Source: Rhodobacter sp. (GTDB lineage: Bacteria > Pseudomonadota > Alphaproteobacteria > Rhodobacterales > Rhodobacteraceae). Taken from it: a stretch of 64,000 bases of DNA. Under the pieces are notes generated by a model. The model had not been told where the DNA came from. It made no database searches and worked only from the letters and a program-made list of their open reading frames with translations. Shown piece after piece: positions 35,605 to 44,266 of the stretch. The stretch spans positions 62,001 through 126,000 of the forward strand of contig JAIYAE010000027.1 in assembly GCA_027489175.1 (NCBI GenBank), read 5' to 3'. Position numbers and translations under genes: made by a program. How positions within the stretch are numbered: position 1 is the first letter of the stretch; each line of letters opens with the position of its first letter.

Positions 35605-37452
35605 ATGTTCCGTTTCTTTGAAAACCTCGTCGATCCCTATCAGCCCTATGCTGAACAGGACGCGCCCCCCACCCGGCTTTGGCCTTTCCTGAAGGACTAT
35701 GTCCGCCCGTTCAAAGGCGTTTTCGCGGTCACGGCCTTGTTTTCCGTAGGGAACGCCGTGCTGGACGTGGGCATGATCTGGTATCTTGGCCGTCTGGTTG
35801 ACCTGATGTCCGGCCAGACCCCGGCCGATTTTCTTTCCGCCCATTGGGTGGAACTGGTCATCGTTGCCATCGTCATCCTGTTCGTTCGGCCCATCGTGGC
35901 GGGGGGCTCCGTGGGCCTTCTGCACAACACGATCCTTACGAACTTCGGCACGATGATGCGGTGGCGGGCGCACCGGCATGTGCTGCGCCAACCGGTTGGC
36001 TGGTTTGAAAGCGATTTCGCTGGCCGCATCGCCAACCGGATCATGCAGGCCCCCCCGGCGGCGGGTGAGGCGGTGTTTCAGGTCTTCGACATGGCCGCCT
36101 TCGCCGCCGCCACCTTCATCGGCGCGCTTCTCATGCTGTTTGAGGCGGACCCCCGGCTGATGGTCCCCCTGCTTCTGTGGGTCATCGGCTACCTTGCCCT
36201 GATGCGCTGGACGATCCGCCGCGCCGGTCCCGCCTCGCAAGCGGCCAGCGATGCGCGCAGTGCGGTGACGGGGCGGGTGGTGGACAGCTATTCCAACATC
36301 CACTCGGTCAAGCTCTTCGCCCACCGCGACTCGGAACTGAACTACGCCAAGGAGGCGATCGAAAAGTCGCGTCAGACCCTGCAGACTGAAATGCGCATCG
36401 TCACCAAGATGGACGTCGCGCTGACCCTCTTGAACGGGTTGATGATCATGGGCGTCGCGGGGCTGGCGATGTGGTTCTGGGCCGACGGCACCGCAACCAT
36501 CGGCGTGGTCGCCGCTGCCGTGGCGCTGGTCCTTCGGATCAACTCCATGACCTACTGGATCATGTGGGCCTCAACCAACCTCGTCCAGAACCTTGGCACC
36601 CTGGCCGAGGGGATGGAGACGATTGCCCAGCCCGTCACCCTGGTCGACGCCCCCGCCGCCAAGCCCTTGGCCTTCACCGCCGGTCTTCTGGAACTGAAGG
36701 ATGTCAGCCACCACTACGGGCGCGGGTTCGGCGGGCTGAAAAACGTCAGCCTGACCATCCGTCCGGGCGAAAAGATCGGCGTTGTCGGGCGCTCTGGCGC
36801 AGGGAAATCGACGCTGGTGAAGCTGATCCTGCGGTTCTACGACACCGAATCCGGCGCCATCCTGATCGACGGCCAGAACATCGCCGAGGTGACGCAGGAT
36901 TCCTTGCGCCAGCAGATCGGCATGGTGCAGCAGGACTCATCGCTCCTACACCGTTCGGTCCGTGACAACATCCTCTACGGTCGCCCCGATGCGACCGAAG
37001 CCGAAATGATCGCCGCGGCCCGGAAAGCCGAGGCGCATGATTTCATCCTGACGCTGGAGGATCCGCAGGGCCGCCGGGGGTATGATGCCCATGTCGGCGA
37101 ACGCGGGGTAAAGCTGTCCGGCGGTCAGCGCCAGCGCGTCGCCCTTGCGCGCGTCATCCTGAAGGACGCGCCGATCCTGATCCTCGATGAAGCGACCAGC
37201 GCGCTGGACAGCGAGGCCGAGGCCGCGATCCAGCAGGCGCTTTACGGCGTGATGGAAGGCAAGACCGTGATCGCCATCGCCCATCGGCTGTCGACCATCG
37301 CCGCCATGGACCGGATCGTCGTGCTGGAGGATGGCCAAGTGGCAGAAGATGGCCCGCATGCCATGCTCTTGCGGCAGAACGGGCTTTACGCCCGGTTCTG
37401 GGCGCGCCAGTCCGGCGGGTTCATCGGGCTGGATGAGGACGCGGCCGAATGA
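35605..37452 (+). CDS. ABC exporter, fused membrane and ATPase domains (first of pair)
   Basis: 615 residues with about six membrane helices (about 35-330) and a C-terminal ATPase: Walker A VVGRSGAGKSTLV, Q-loop MVQQDSSLLHRSV, signature KLSGGQRQRVALA, Walker B ILILDEATSALD and H-loop IAIAHRLST. All ATPase motifs are canonical. The homologous exporter at 37560 follows after 107 bases holding a stem-loop; the two may form a heterodimer. Lipid, peptide or drug export are all possible. The 162-base gap after cca (35443-35604) holds only a tiny ORF (35494-35526, MDNGISPRLA) and no clear promoter. Confidence 0.88.
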   Translation: MFRFFENLVDPYQPYAEQDAPPTRLWPFLKDYVRPFKGVFAVTALFSVGNAVLDVGMIWYLGRLVDLMSGQTPADFLSAHWVELVIVAIVILFVRPIVAGGSVGLLHNTILTNFGTMMRWRAHRHVLRQPVGWFESDFAGRIANRIMQAPPAAGEAVFQVFDMAAFAAATFIGALLMLFEADPRLMVPLLLWVIGYLALMRWTIRRAGPASQAASDARSAVTGRVVDSYSNIHSVKLFAHRDSELNYAKEAIEKSRQTLQTEMRIVTKMDVALTLLNGLMIMGVAGLAMWFWADGTATIGVVAAAVALVLRINSMTYWIMWASTNLVQNLGTLAEGMETIAQPVTLVDAPAAKPLAFTAGLLELKDVSHHYGRGFGGLKNVSLTIRPGEKIGVVGRSGAGKSTLVKLILRFYDTESGAILIDGQNIAEVTQDSLRQQIGMVQQDSSLLHRSVRDNILYGRPDATEAEMIAAARKAEAHDFILTLEDPQGRRGYDAHVGERGVKLSGGQRQRVALARVILKDAPILILDEATSALDSEAEAAIQQALYGVMEGKTVIAIAHRLSTIAAMDRIVVLEDGQVAEDGPHAMLLRQNGLYARFWARQSGGFIGLDEDAAE

Positions 37453-37460
37453 CGGCCCCT

Positions 37461-37509
37461 TTCGGCGTCATCCCTCATCGCAGCTTCACCGAGGAGGGAT
37501 GACGCCGAA
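37461..37509 (+). repeat. Perfect 16-bp intercistronic stem-loop between the two ABC genes
   Basis: Arms TTCGGCGTCATCCCTC (37461-37476) and GAGGGATGACGCCGAA (37494-37509) pair perfectly around a 17-base loop. It starts nine bases after the first ABC stop and ends 50 bases before the second start. There is no T-tract, so it more likely sets mRNA stability or partial read-through than full termination. Confidence 0.8.
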
Positions 37510-37559
37510 CGACAGGGGGTCCCCTTGCCCTTTCGCGCCCAGCGGCCTACCTCATTGAT

Positions 37560-39413
37560 ATGAGCGCCCTTCAAAGCCTCGGCTCCCTTATTGACGCCTT
37601 TCGCCCTGCTGACGGCCCCCCGCCGCAGCGACTTGGCGCATTCATGCGCTGGGCGCTGGCCGGGTCCTGGCCGATGCTGGTCGTTGCTGGGGTGCTGTCG
37701 TCGGTCGCCGGGGTGACCGAGGTGGTCAGCGCGCTGATCCTTGGCTGGGTCGTCGATGCCGCCGTCACCACCAGCCCGACCGCCTTCTTTTCAGACCATT
37801 GGTCGCTGATCGCCTGGTTCGTGGCGTTCTACCTGATCCTCCGGCCCCTCGCCTTCGCCGTCTCTTCGGCTTCGAACAGCATCGTCATCGGGCCGAACGT
37901 GCTGCCCTTGGTCCTGTCGCGCCTGCATCGCTGGACGCTGGGCCAAGCCGTCACCTTCTTCGACAACGACTTTGCCGGCCGCATCGCGCAAAAGCAGATG
38001 CAGGCCGCCCGCGCCGTCACCGATGTCGCGACCGAAGTCATCAACACCGTCTGCTTCGCCCTGGCCTCGGTCATCGGCTCGGCCGCTTTCCTGATCCTTG
38101 TCGATCTGCGGGTTGCGGGGGCCCTTCTCGTCTGGCTGATCGCCTATATCCTGCTCATCCGCTACTTCATGCCGATGATCCGGGTGAACTCTGCTGCCCG
38201 CGCCTCCAGCCGCGCGATGGTGTCGGGGCAGGTTGTCGACACGATCACCAACATCAAGACCGTCAAGCTGTTCGCCCATGCCGCGTTTGAGGACCGCGTG
38301 GCTTTGGACGCGATGGAGGTGTTTCGCGACCGCAGCCTTGAATTCGGCGTCATCTCCACCTGGTTCCGCTTCAGCCTGATGCTGCTGGCCGGGGTCCTTC
38401 CCGTTCTTCTGATCGGCGGCACGGTCATGCTTTGGCAGCAAGGTCAGGCCACCGCTGGCGAAATTGCCGCCGCCGGGGCCATCGCCATGCGCATCGCGCA
38501 GATGTCGGGCTGGGTCAGCTTCACGCTCATGTCGATCTACACCTCAGTCGGCGAAGTCGAAGACGGCATGCGCACCCTTTCGGTGCCGCACACCCTGACC
38601 GACACCCCAGAGGCTGAGGCCCTGCCCCGCGTGACGGGTGAGGTTCGGTTCGACAATGTCACCTTCGCCTATGGCCGCGAACGGGGCGGGGTGCGGGACA
38701 TCAATCTGACCATTCGCGCCGGGGAAAAACTGGGTATCGTCGGCGCATCGGGTGCGGGGAAATCCTCGCTCGTCGCCCTTCTTCTGCGACTTTACGACCC
38801 GGAAGAGGGAACAATTTCCGTTGACGGCCATGACCTTCGCCACGTCACGCAGGAATCCTTGCGCCGTCAGATCGGGATGGTCACGCAGGAAACCGCGATG
38901 TTCAACCGGTCGGCCCGCGACAACATCGCCTATGGCCGGCCCGAGGCGTCGGAAGCCGAAATCATCGCTGCCGCCAAGGCCGCCGAGGCGGATGAATTCA
39001 TCGCCGGCATGGCCGACCACCAGAACCGAAAGGGCTATGACGCCTTCCTTGGCGAAAGGGGCGTCAAGCTTTCCGGCGGTCAGCGCCAGCGCATCGCCCT
39101 GGCCCGCGCTTTCCTGAAAGACGCCCCGATCCTGGTGCTGGATGAGGCGACCTCCGCCCTCGACAGTGAGGTCGAGGCCAGCATCCAAGAGGCGCTGTCC
39201 CGCGTCATGGTTGGCAAGACTGTCCTTGCCATCGCGCATCGCCTGTCCACCATCGCCGAAATGGACCGGATCATCGTCCTAGACCGTGGCCGCATTGTCG
39301 AAACCGGCAGCCATGATGAGCTTCTGACCCAGGACGGGCTTTACGCCCGCTACTGGAAGCGGCAATCCGGCGGCTTCATCGTCACGGAAGAAGACCAGGA
39401 AGCGGCTGAGTGA
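37560..39413 (+). CDS. ABC exporter, fused membrane and ATPase domains (second of pair)
   Basis: 617 residues, homologous to the preceding exporter through both domains. A six-helix membrane part (about residues 30-320) precedes the ATPase: Walker A GASGAGKSSLV, Q-loop MVTQETAMFNRSA, signature KLSGGQRQRIALA, Walker B ILVLDEATSALD and H-loop LAIAHRLST. Both ATP sites of a putative heterodimer would thus be intact, so two separate homodimers are equally possible. Its stop overlaps the GTG of the RlmD-type gene. Confidence 0.88.
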   Translation: MSALQSLGSLIDAFRPADGPPPQRLGAFMRWALAGSWPMLVVAGVLSSVAGVTEVVSALILGWVVDAAVTTSPTAFFSDHWSLIAWFVAFYLILRPLAFAVSSASNSIVIGPNVLPLVLSRLHRWTLGQAVTFFDNDFAGRIAQKQMQAARAVTDVATEVINTVCFALASVIGSAAFLILVDLRVAGALLVWLIAYILLIRYFMPMIRVNSAARASSRAMVSGQVVDTITNIKTVKLFAHAAFEDRVALDAMEVFRDRSLEFGVISTWFRFSLMLLAGVLPVLLIGGTVMLWQQGQATAGEIAAAGAIAMRIAQMSGWVSFTLMSIYTSVGEVEDGMRTLSVPHTLTDTPEAEALPRVTGEVRFDNVTFAYGRERGGVRDINLTIRAGEKLGIVGASGAGKSSLVALLLRLYDPEEGTISVDGHDLRHVTQESLRRQIGMVTQETAMFNRSARDNIAYGRPEASEAEIIAAAKAAEADEFIAGMADHQNRKGYDAFLGERGVKLSGGQRQRIALARAFLKDAPILVLDEATSALDSEVEASIQEALSRVMVGKTVLAIAHRLSTIAEMDRIIVLDRGRIVETGSHDELLTQDGLYARYWKRQSGGFIVTEEDQEAAE

Positions 39414-40627
39414 TTGTTACCATCGAACGTCTTGGCCACCACGGCGACGGCATCGCTGAAGGCCCGGTTTTTGTCGCAGGCACCCTGCCGGGTGAAACTG
39501 TCGAAGGCATGCTGGACGGTGACCGGCTCACGAACCCCAAGATCGTCACCCCTTCGACGGACCGGGTCAAACCGCCCTGCCGCCACGCCCGCGCTTGTGG
39601 GGGTTGCCAGCTGCAGCACGCGTCAGACAGTTTTGTCGCCCGCTGGAAGCAGCAGGTGGTTGAAACCGCGCTTGCCGCCCAGGGGCTGACCGCGCCATTC
39701 TTGCCGCTGCAGACCTCTCCGCCGAACTCCCGTCGCCGGGCCACGCTATCCGCCCGGCGCACCAAATCCGGTGCGTTGATCGGCTTTCACGCCCGCGGGT
39801 CAGACACCATTGTCGAGATTCCGGATTGCCAGCTTCTGCACCCTGCGCTGATCGCGGCCTTCCCCGGGCTGCAGGCGTTGGTCATCCTTGGCGGGTCGCG
39901 CACCGCCGAACTGTCGCTGCAGATCACCACCACGCGCGGCGGGGTTGATGTGGTGGTGACCGGCGGGAAACCCCTGGACGGCGCCCTGCAGCTAGAGCTT
40001 GCCCGCACGATCGAGGCGCATGGCTTTTCCCGGCTGACCTGGAACGGTGAGGCGATTGCCCTCCGCGACCGCCCCGCGCAAACCATCGGCACCGCCACCG
40101 TGATCCCACCCCCCGGCGCGTTTCTGCAAGCCACCCCGCAGGGAGAGGCAGCCCTTCTGGCCGCTGTGAAAACCGCCCTTGGCCCGCAAAAGCGCGTGGT
40201 TGACCTCTTCTGCGGCATCGGCACCTTCGCCCTGCCCCTCGCCGAAGCGGCCGAGGTGCACGCCGTCGAAGGCGACCGGGCTATGACCGACGCGCTTGAA
40301 GCCGCCGTCCGCCATACCCAGAACCTGCGCCGCCTGACGGTCGAGGCGCGTGATCTTTTCCGCCGCCCGCTGGATGCCGAGGACCTCAAGTCCTTCACCG
40401 CCGCCGTCATCGACCCGCCCCGCGCGGGGGCCGAGGCGCAGATCGCCGCCCTAGCGGAGTCGAAGATCCCGGTCATTGCGGCAGTGTCCTGCAACCCCGT
40501 CACCTTCGCCCGCGATGCGAAAACCCTGCTCGCCGGGGGCTACCAGCTTGACTGGGTGCAGGTCATCGACCAGTTCCGCTGGTCCACACATGTCGAACTC
40601 GCCGCGCGGTTCAGCCGCCCGGCCTGA
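39410..40627 (+). CDS. RlmD/RumA-type 23S rRNA (uracil-C5) methyltransferase
   Basis: Members form m5U in 23S rRNA (U1939 or U747) from SAM. The GTG at 39410 overlaps the ABC stop. The 405 residues carry a TRAM-like N-terminus (IERLGHHGDGIAEGPVFVAGTLPGE), iron-sulfur cysteines C57, C63 and C66 (PPCRHARACGGCQLQH) plus a later one (IPDCQLLHP), the SAM loop VVDLFCGIGTFALPLA, DPPRAGAEAQ and the nucleophile cysteine in AVSCNPVTFARD. Which uracil it modifies is not decidable here. Confidence 0.88.
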   Translation: MIVTIERLGHHGDGIAEGPVFVAGTLPGETVEGMLDGDRLTNPKIVTPSTDRVKPPCRHARACGGCQLQHASDSFVARWKQQVVETALAAQGLTAPFLPLQTSPPNSRRRATLSARRTKSGALIGFHARGSDTIVEIPDCQLLHPALIAAFPGLQALVILGGSRTAELSLQITTTRGGVDVVVTGGKPLDGALQLELARTIEAHGFSRLTWNGEAIALRDRPAQTIGTATVIPPPGAFLQATPQGEAALLAAVKTALGPQKRVVDLFCGIGTFALPLAEAAEVHAVEGDRAMTDALEAAVRHTQNLRRLTVEARDLFRRPLDAEDLKSFTAAVIDPPRAGAEAQIAALAESKIPVIAAVSCNPVTFARDAKTLLAGGYQLDWVQVIDQFRWSTHVELAARFSRPA

Positions 40628-40713
40628 CAGATCCGTGAACGGCACCTGTGCCTGCCCAGACTAGGCAGCTTGCGCGATTTCCTGTAAGGCTTTGGGAAAA
40701 AAGGCGGGGCAGC

Positions 40714-41211
40714 ATGCGGCTTTTCAGATTTGTGGTCATTCTCGCGCTGGCATTGACCCTGTCAGCCTGCGGCCAGAAGTCCAAATTCCTCAGATACAAC
40801 GGCCCCGAAGTGACGCAGATCCACGTCTACAAGGCGGACCGGAAGATGCTCTTGATCCACCAGGACCGCGTGCTGGAATCCTACGACATCGCGCTTGGCT
40901 TTGCGCCCGCGGGCCACAAGCAGTTTGAAGGCGATGGCAAGACCCCCGAAGGCGCCTATTACATCACCCACAAGAACCCGGACTCGAACTTCCACCTGTC
41001 CTTGGGGATTTCGTATCCTAACGAAGCCGACATCGCCTTTGCCGAAGCCGCAGGCAAGGACCCGGGGGGTGAGATATTCATCCACGGCGGCCCCAACAGC
41101 CCGATTTCCCGCCGCGACTGGACCTGGGGCTGCGTCGCCGTCACCGACAAGGAGATGGAGGTGATCTACTCCATGGTCAAACCGGGCACGCCGATCTTCA
41201 TCCTGCCCTGA
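40714..41211 (+). CDS. L,D-transpeptidase (YkuD) family lipoprotein
   Basis: The ATG at 40714 begins a lipoprotein signal (RLFRFVVILALALTLSACG; lipobox LSAC). The rest of the 165 residues is a compact YkuD domain with EGDGKTPEGAYYI and the catalytic His/Cys region IHGGPNSPISRRDWTWGCVAVTD. L,D-transpeptidases make 3-3 peptidoglycan cross-links or attach proteins to the wall; small lipoprotein forms may instead be endopeptidases. A CAP-domain lipoprotein and a second YkuD protein follow. Confidence 0.85.
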   Translation: MRLFRFVVILALALTLSACGQKSKFLRYNGPEVTQIHVYKADRKMLLIHQDRVLESYDIALGFAPAGHKQFEGDGKTPEGAYYITHKNPDSNFHLSLGISYPNEADIAFAEAAGKDPGGEIFIHGGPNSPISRRDWTWGCVAVTDKEMEVIYSMVKPGTPIFILP

Positions 41212-41241
41212 CGGACAGGCGCCCAGGTCAGGCGACCCGGT

Positions 41242-41751
41242 TCAGGCCCCCGTCACCATCGTCCACCAGATCTTGCCGCTCGGCTCCTGGAACCAGGCAA
41301 ATCCCATCAGCCGTGCCGCCGGGTCCATGATGACGGCCCGGGTATCGGGCTGGGCCATCCAGGTCGACAGCGTCTCAAGCTCGGTCTCGTAGGTCTCCGA
41401 GATCAGCTCACCCACCAGCCGCCCGGTATAGCCGCTGCGCTGCACCCGCAGCAGCGGCGAAGACCCGTCCGACCCGAAATGCCACGGCCGGTTCTGCACC
41501 GACATGTCCCGCGCATGGGTTGCGGCGGCGGCATTCAGCCGGGCGTCAAAGGCCAGCGCCGGCAGCGACCGCGCCGCGCGCAGGGTGTTCACCGAATCAA
41601 GCAGCCGGAACGAAATCACCCGCTCATCGCCGGGATTGATCTTGTAGACACGCGGCAAGGGCCGTCCGTCAGCCCCCAGCGTCGGCGTCGTCGGCGTGCA
41701 GGCCGCCAGCGCAAGGCCCGCGCCCATCAGCAGAAAAACTCGTCTGTCCAT
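41242..41751 (-). CDS. CAP/SCP-domain lipoprotein
   Basis: The ATG at 41751 opens a lipoprotein signal (DRRVFLLMGAGLALAAC). The mature part of the 169 residues is a CAP (SCP/PR1) domain: LLDSVNTLRAARSLPAL, LNAAAATHARDMSVQNRPWHFG (first conserved His), GYTGRLVGELISE (Glu) and SGKIWWTMVTG at the end. Bacterial CAP proteins are extracytoplasmic; wall binding or protease roles are proposed, not proven. It is convergent with the first YkuD gene and divergent from the second. Confidence 0.83.
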   Translation of the reverse strand: MDRRVFLLMGAGLALAACTPTTPTLGADGRPLPRVYKINPGDERVISFRLLDSVNTLRAARSLPALAFDARLNAAAATHARDMSVQNRPWHFGSDGSSPLLRVQRSGYTGRLVGELISETYETELETLSTWMAQPDTRAVIMDPAARLMGFAWFQEPSGKIWWTMVTGA

Positions 41752-41890
41752 TGCGTCCACCAATTCGCGCCGCGGTCTGCGGCAGCCAGATCCTGCCGCA
41801 ACGTGCGGCACTTTGCCCTTCCATAGCGAAAGCGGGCGGCAGGTTCAAACGGCCTTCTTGCCGATCGGCAAAGGCTGACATCTGTTTGAT

Positions 41891-41919
41891 TTGCTGAAAC
41901 CGGGCAAAAGGACTATAGC
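41891..41919 (+). promoter_or_regulatory. Probable sigma-70 promoter of the Tat-exported YkuD gene
   Basis: TTGCTG (41891-41896), a 17-base spacer and TATAGC (41914-41919), 34 bases before the ATG at 41953, where AGGAG serves as ribosome-binding site. Confidence 0.5.
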
Positions 41920-41952
41920 CCAGCGCAAAGACAACGAAGCAGGAGAATACCG

Positions 41953-42546
41953 ATGGCACATGACCCGATCTCTCGGCGTGCTTTGCTGGGTGGTGCGGTT
42001 GGGGTTGCCGGTCTTGCGGCACTGCCGGCCTTCGCGCTGGAAGACAGCACCGAGTTCCAGGCCCCGGCCTCGGCCAGCGTGCGCAACAACATCTCCAGCT
42101 TCCGGATGCTGCAGTGGCAGGATTACTTCGACAACACCCGCAACGGGGCCATTCTGGTCGATATCACCTCGCGCGCGCTGCACTACTGGTCGGAAGATCA
42201 GTCGGTCTACCGGCTCTATCCGACCTCGGTCCCCCTGTCCGAGGATCTGACCCGCCGCGGGCGGACCGAAGTGGTGCAGAAGGTGGTCAACCCAAGCTGG
42301 CGGCCAACGCCGTCGATGCTGGAACGCAATCCCGAATGGCCAGCCGTCGTTGAAGGCGGCGCGAAGGACAACCCTCTGGGCACCCGCGCGCTTTACCTGT
42401 CCTGGACCTACTACCGCATCCACGGCACCCACGACACCCGCAAGATCGGCCGCCGGTCGTCGAACGGCTGCGTCGGCCTTTACAACGAACACATCGAAGA
42501 GCTGTTCGAGATGGCCAAAGTCGGCACCCAGGTGCTGCTGATCTGA
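41953..42546 (+). CDS. L,D-transpeptidase (YkuD) with Tat signal peptide
   Basis: The 197 residues begin with a twin-arginine signal (MAHDPISRRALLGGAVGVAG, cleavage near FALED), so the protein is exported folded. The YkuD core has YRLYPTSVP, a WRPTPSMLERNPEWP stretch typical of the group, and the active-site region YRIHGTHDTRKIGRRSSNGCVGL with catalytic His and Cys. It probably acts on peptidoglycan tetrapeptides (3-3 cross-links or lipoprotein attachment). AGGAG lies upstream. It is convergent with the AraC gene. Confidence 0.88.
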   Translation: MAHDPISRRALLGGAVGVAGLAALPAFALEDSTEFQAPASASVRNNISSFRMLQWQDYFDNTRNGAILVDITSRALHYWSEDQSVYRLYPTSVPLSEDLTRRGRTEVVQKVVNPSWRPTPSMLERNPEWPAVVEGGAKDNPLGTRALYLSWTYYRIHGTHDTRKIGRRSSNGCVGLYNEHIEELFEMAKVGTQVLLI

Positions 42547-42565
42547 CACGGCCCTCGCGTTCCGC

Positions 42566-43531
42566 TCAGGTCGGCAAGGTCGACCGGGCGCGCGCGTCTG
42601 AAGGGGTCTGGTCGTAGCGGGCCTTGAACCGACGGTTGAAATGCGACAGGTCGCCAAAGCCGGCCTCCTGCGCAATCGCCGTGATCTTCCAGTGCTTGTA
42701 TCTTGGGCTGACCAGCATCGCCCGCGCAGCCTCAAGGCGCAGAGCAAGCACGAAATCGGTGAAGGTTGTTCCCGATTCCTCGAAAAGCTTCTGCACATAT
42801 CGCGGCGTGACGGCTTGCCGTCGCGCGATGTCCTGAATCGAAAGCTCTCGATCCTCTATCAGCGCCGTCTTGGCCGCATGCAATCGCGCCGCCTTAAGCC
42901 CGCGCTGGGCCGCAATCTCGGCCTCTCCCGCAGACGCGCCCAGCGCAAGGGCCATCAGGTCGTAAACATGGGTTGCGACCAATCCTTTCAGCATGGGATC
43001 GGCAATGAAGGCAGGCAGGGATGCCAGATAGGACCGCAGAAGCATCAACGCAGTCGTATCACGCCGGACATGGTGGCCGGGGCTTGCGCCCGCAGCCTTT
43101 GCAAGGGGCGCCAGGGCTGCCCGGGGCACCCGGATCGCGGCATAGTTCATAGCCTGAAAGGACAGTGTCGCAGGCTCGCGATAGTCGAGCAGCACCGCCT
43201 CGCCGGGCATCGCCAGCGACTGCCGCTTGCCTTGTTCGATGCGTAACGCCTGCCCCGCGTTCATGATCAGGCACAGGTCGTCCTCCTGATCCGAAAGCAT
43301 CATCCGATGCCTGGTCAAGGACACGTTCATGCTCGAAACCATGTTGGCGTATCTGACGCCCGGCAAGCCATGGACGGTCATTCGGGCATCGATCCGCTGG
43401 TCCGGATCAGCCTGAAAGCGCAGCTGCACCTTGGTATCGAACAGCTCTTGCAGCGAGGATAGTCCCCGCGACGGCCCCAGGTTTTGGGTCGACAGCTCGA
43501 AAGACTGGCCCTGACGGATCTCGCTTGGCAT
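42566..43531 (-). CDS. AraC-family transcription regulator
   Basis: 321 residues: an N-terminal sensing domain of the AraC-binding-like type (about 1-200) and a C-terminal pair of helix-turn-helices (about 215-315; LSIQDIARRQAVTPRYVQKLFEESG and WKITAIAQEAGFGDLSHFNRRFKARY, then TPSDARA). Neither ligand nor targets can be inferred. It is an orphan between a YkuD gene and a small secreted-protein gene, and is divergent from the latter (189-base gap, no clear site seen). Confidence 0.85.
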   Translation of the reverse strand: MPSEIRQGQSFELSTQNLGPSRGLSSLQELFDTKVQLRFQADPDQRIDARMTVHGLPGVRYANMVSSMNVSLTRHRMMLSDQEDDLCLIMNAGQALRIEQGKRQSLAMPGEAVLLDYREPATLSFQAMNYAAIRVPRAALAPLAKAAGASPGHHVRRDTTALMLLRSYLASLPAFIADPMLKGLVATHVYDLMALALGASAGEAEIAAQRGLKAARLHAAKTALIEDRELSIQDIARRQAVTPRYVQKLFEESGTTFTDFVLALRLEAARAMLVSPRYKHWKITAIAQEAGFGDLSHFNRRFKARYDQTPSDARARSTLPT

Positions 43532-43720
43532 TTGGGCTCTCCCAAGGCCTTCGGCGCAAAAGTATCACAAGGATGGCAAGGCACGCTACGGCGCGGATGC
43601 CTCGCTCAGGCAATCTGCCGCCTGGGCGTTTCGCCCAAGGCATATAGGCGGTTCGCCACAGACCAAGACATGGTTGGCAGGTCTGCCAAGGTCGGAGCGT
43701 TCAGCGCATCGGGCCAGATC

Positions 43721-44197
43721 ATGGGTATCTTCAGGAATTCTGCCACGACACTCGGGACAAGACTGGCCCCGCCCCGCCCGGCGCGGACGGGTCTGGCATG
43801 GGGCCTCATGGGCCTCGCGGCGCCATGGGTCATGCTGGCTGCAGCAACAGCCGCTGCCGATCCGATCAGCCAGCAGGCTATCGGGCCGGACGATGCCGAC
43901 CTTCGCGTTTACCTGGAATGTTCGCGCATCGCTGATGAGCGTCTGCTGGCTTTTGACGAGGCGGGCATCTGCTCGCGCGTGTTCCTGCGCATCAAGCTTT
44001 CCTTTGTCCCGGGCATGACACTGGACGCGTTTGACCAGCTTTCGCCGGAAAAGAAGTCAGCCGTGAACACCTTGGGTTATCTTCGGTATCTGGACTGGAA
44101 AGCCGCAAATGCGACCAAGATCAAGGACCTGAAAACGCGCGGACAGGGAAAGCCCCCCGTCATTCCAGACGGGTTCTTTCAGGGGCCAAAAGGTTAA
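43721..44197 (+). CDS. Unrecognised small exported protein
   Basis: No family was recognised. With ATG at 43721 the protein has 158 residues: a basic leader, a hydrophobic segment (LAWGLMGLAAPWVMLAAATAAA) with likely cleavage before DPISQ, then a soluble part of about 110 residues with two cysteines (YLECSRI, GICSRVF) that could form a disulfide and a lysine-rich end. ATG at 43670 is an alternative start; the longer reading that begins inside the AraC gene is unlikely. It is divergent from the AraC regulator, so that regulator might control it. Confidence 0.55.
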   Translation: MGIFRNSATTLGTRLAPPRPARTGLAWGLMGLAAPWVMLAAATAAADPISQQAIGPDDADLRVYLECSRIADERLLAFDEAGICSRVFLRIKLSFVPGMTLDAFDQLSPEKKSAVNTLGYLRYLDWKAANATKIKDLKTRGQGKPPVIPDGFFQGPKG

Positions 44198-44247
44198 CAG
44201 AATCCTAAATCGGATATGTAACCCCTTGAAATCGCTCAATCCCAAAA

Positions 44248-44266
44248 ATGTCCCCGCCCGGGACAT
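44248..44266 (-). terminator. Intrinsic terminator fused to the hemH stop codon
   Basis: On the minus strand ATGTCCC and GGGACAT arms flank a five-base loop and are followed by TTTTT. The first arm overlaps the hemH stop, the same layout as at the argG end (26808-26828). The T-run makes this one a good intrinsic terminator. Confidence 0.7.
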
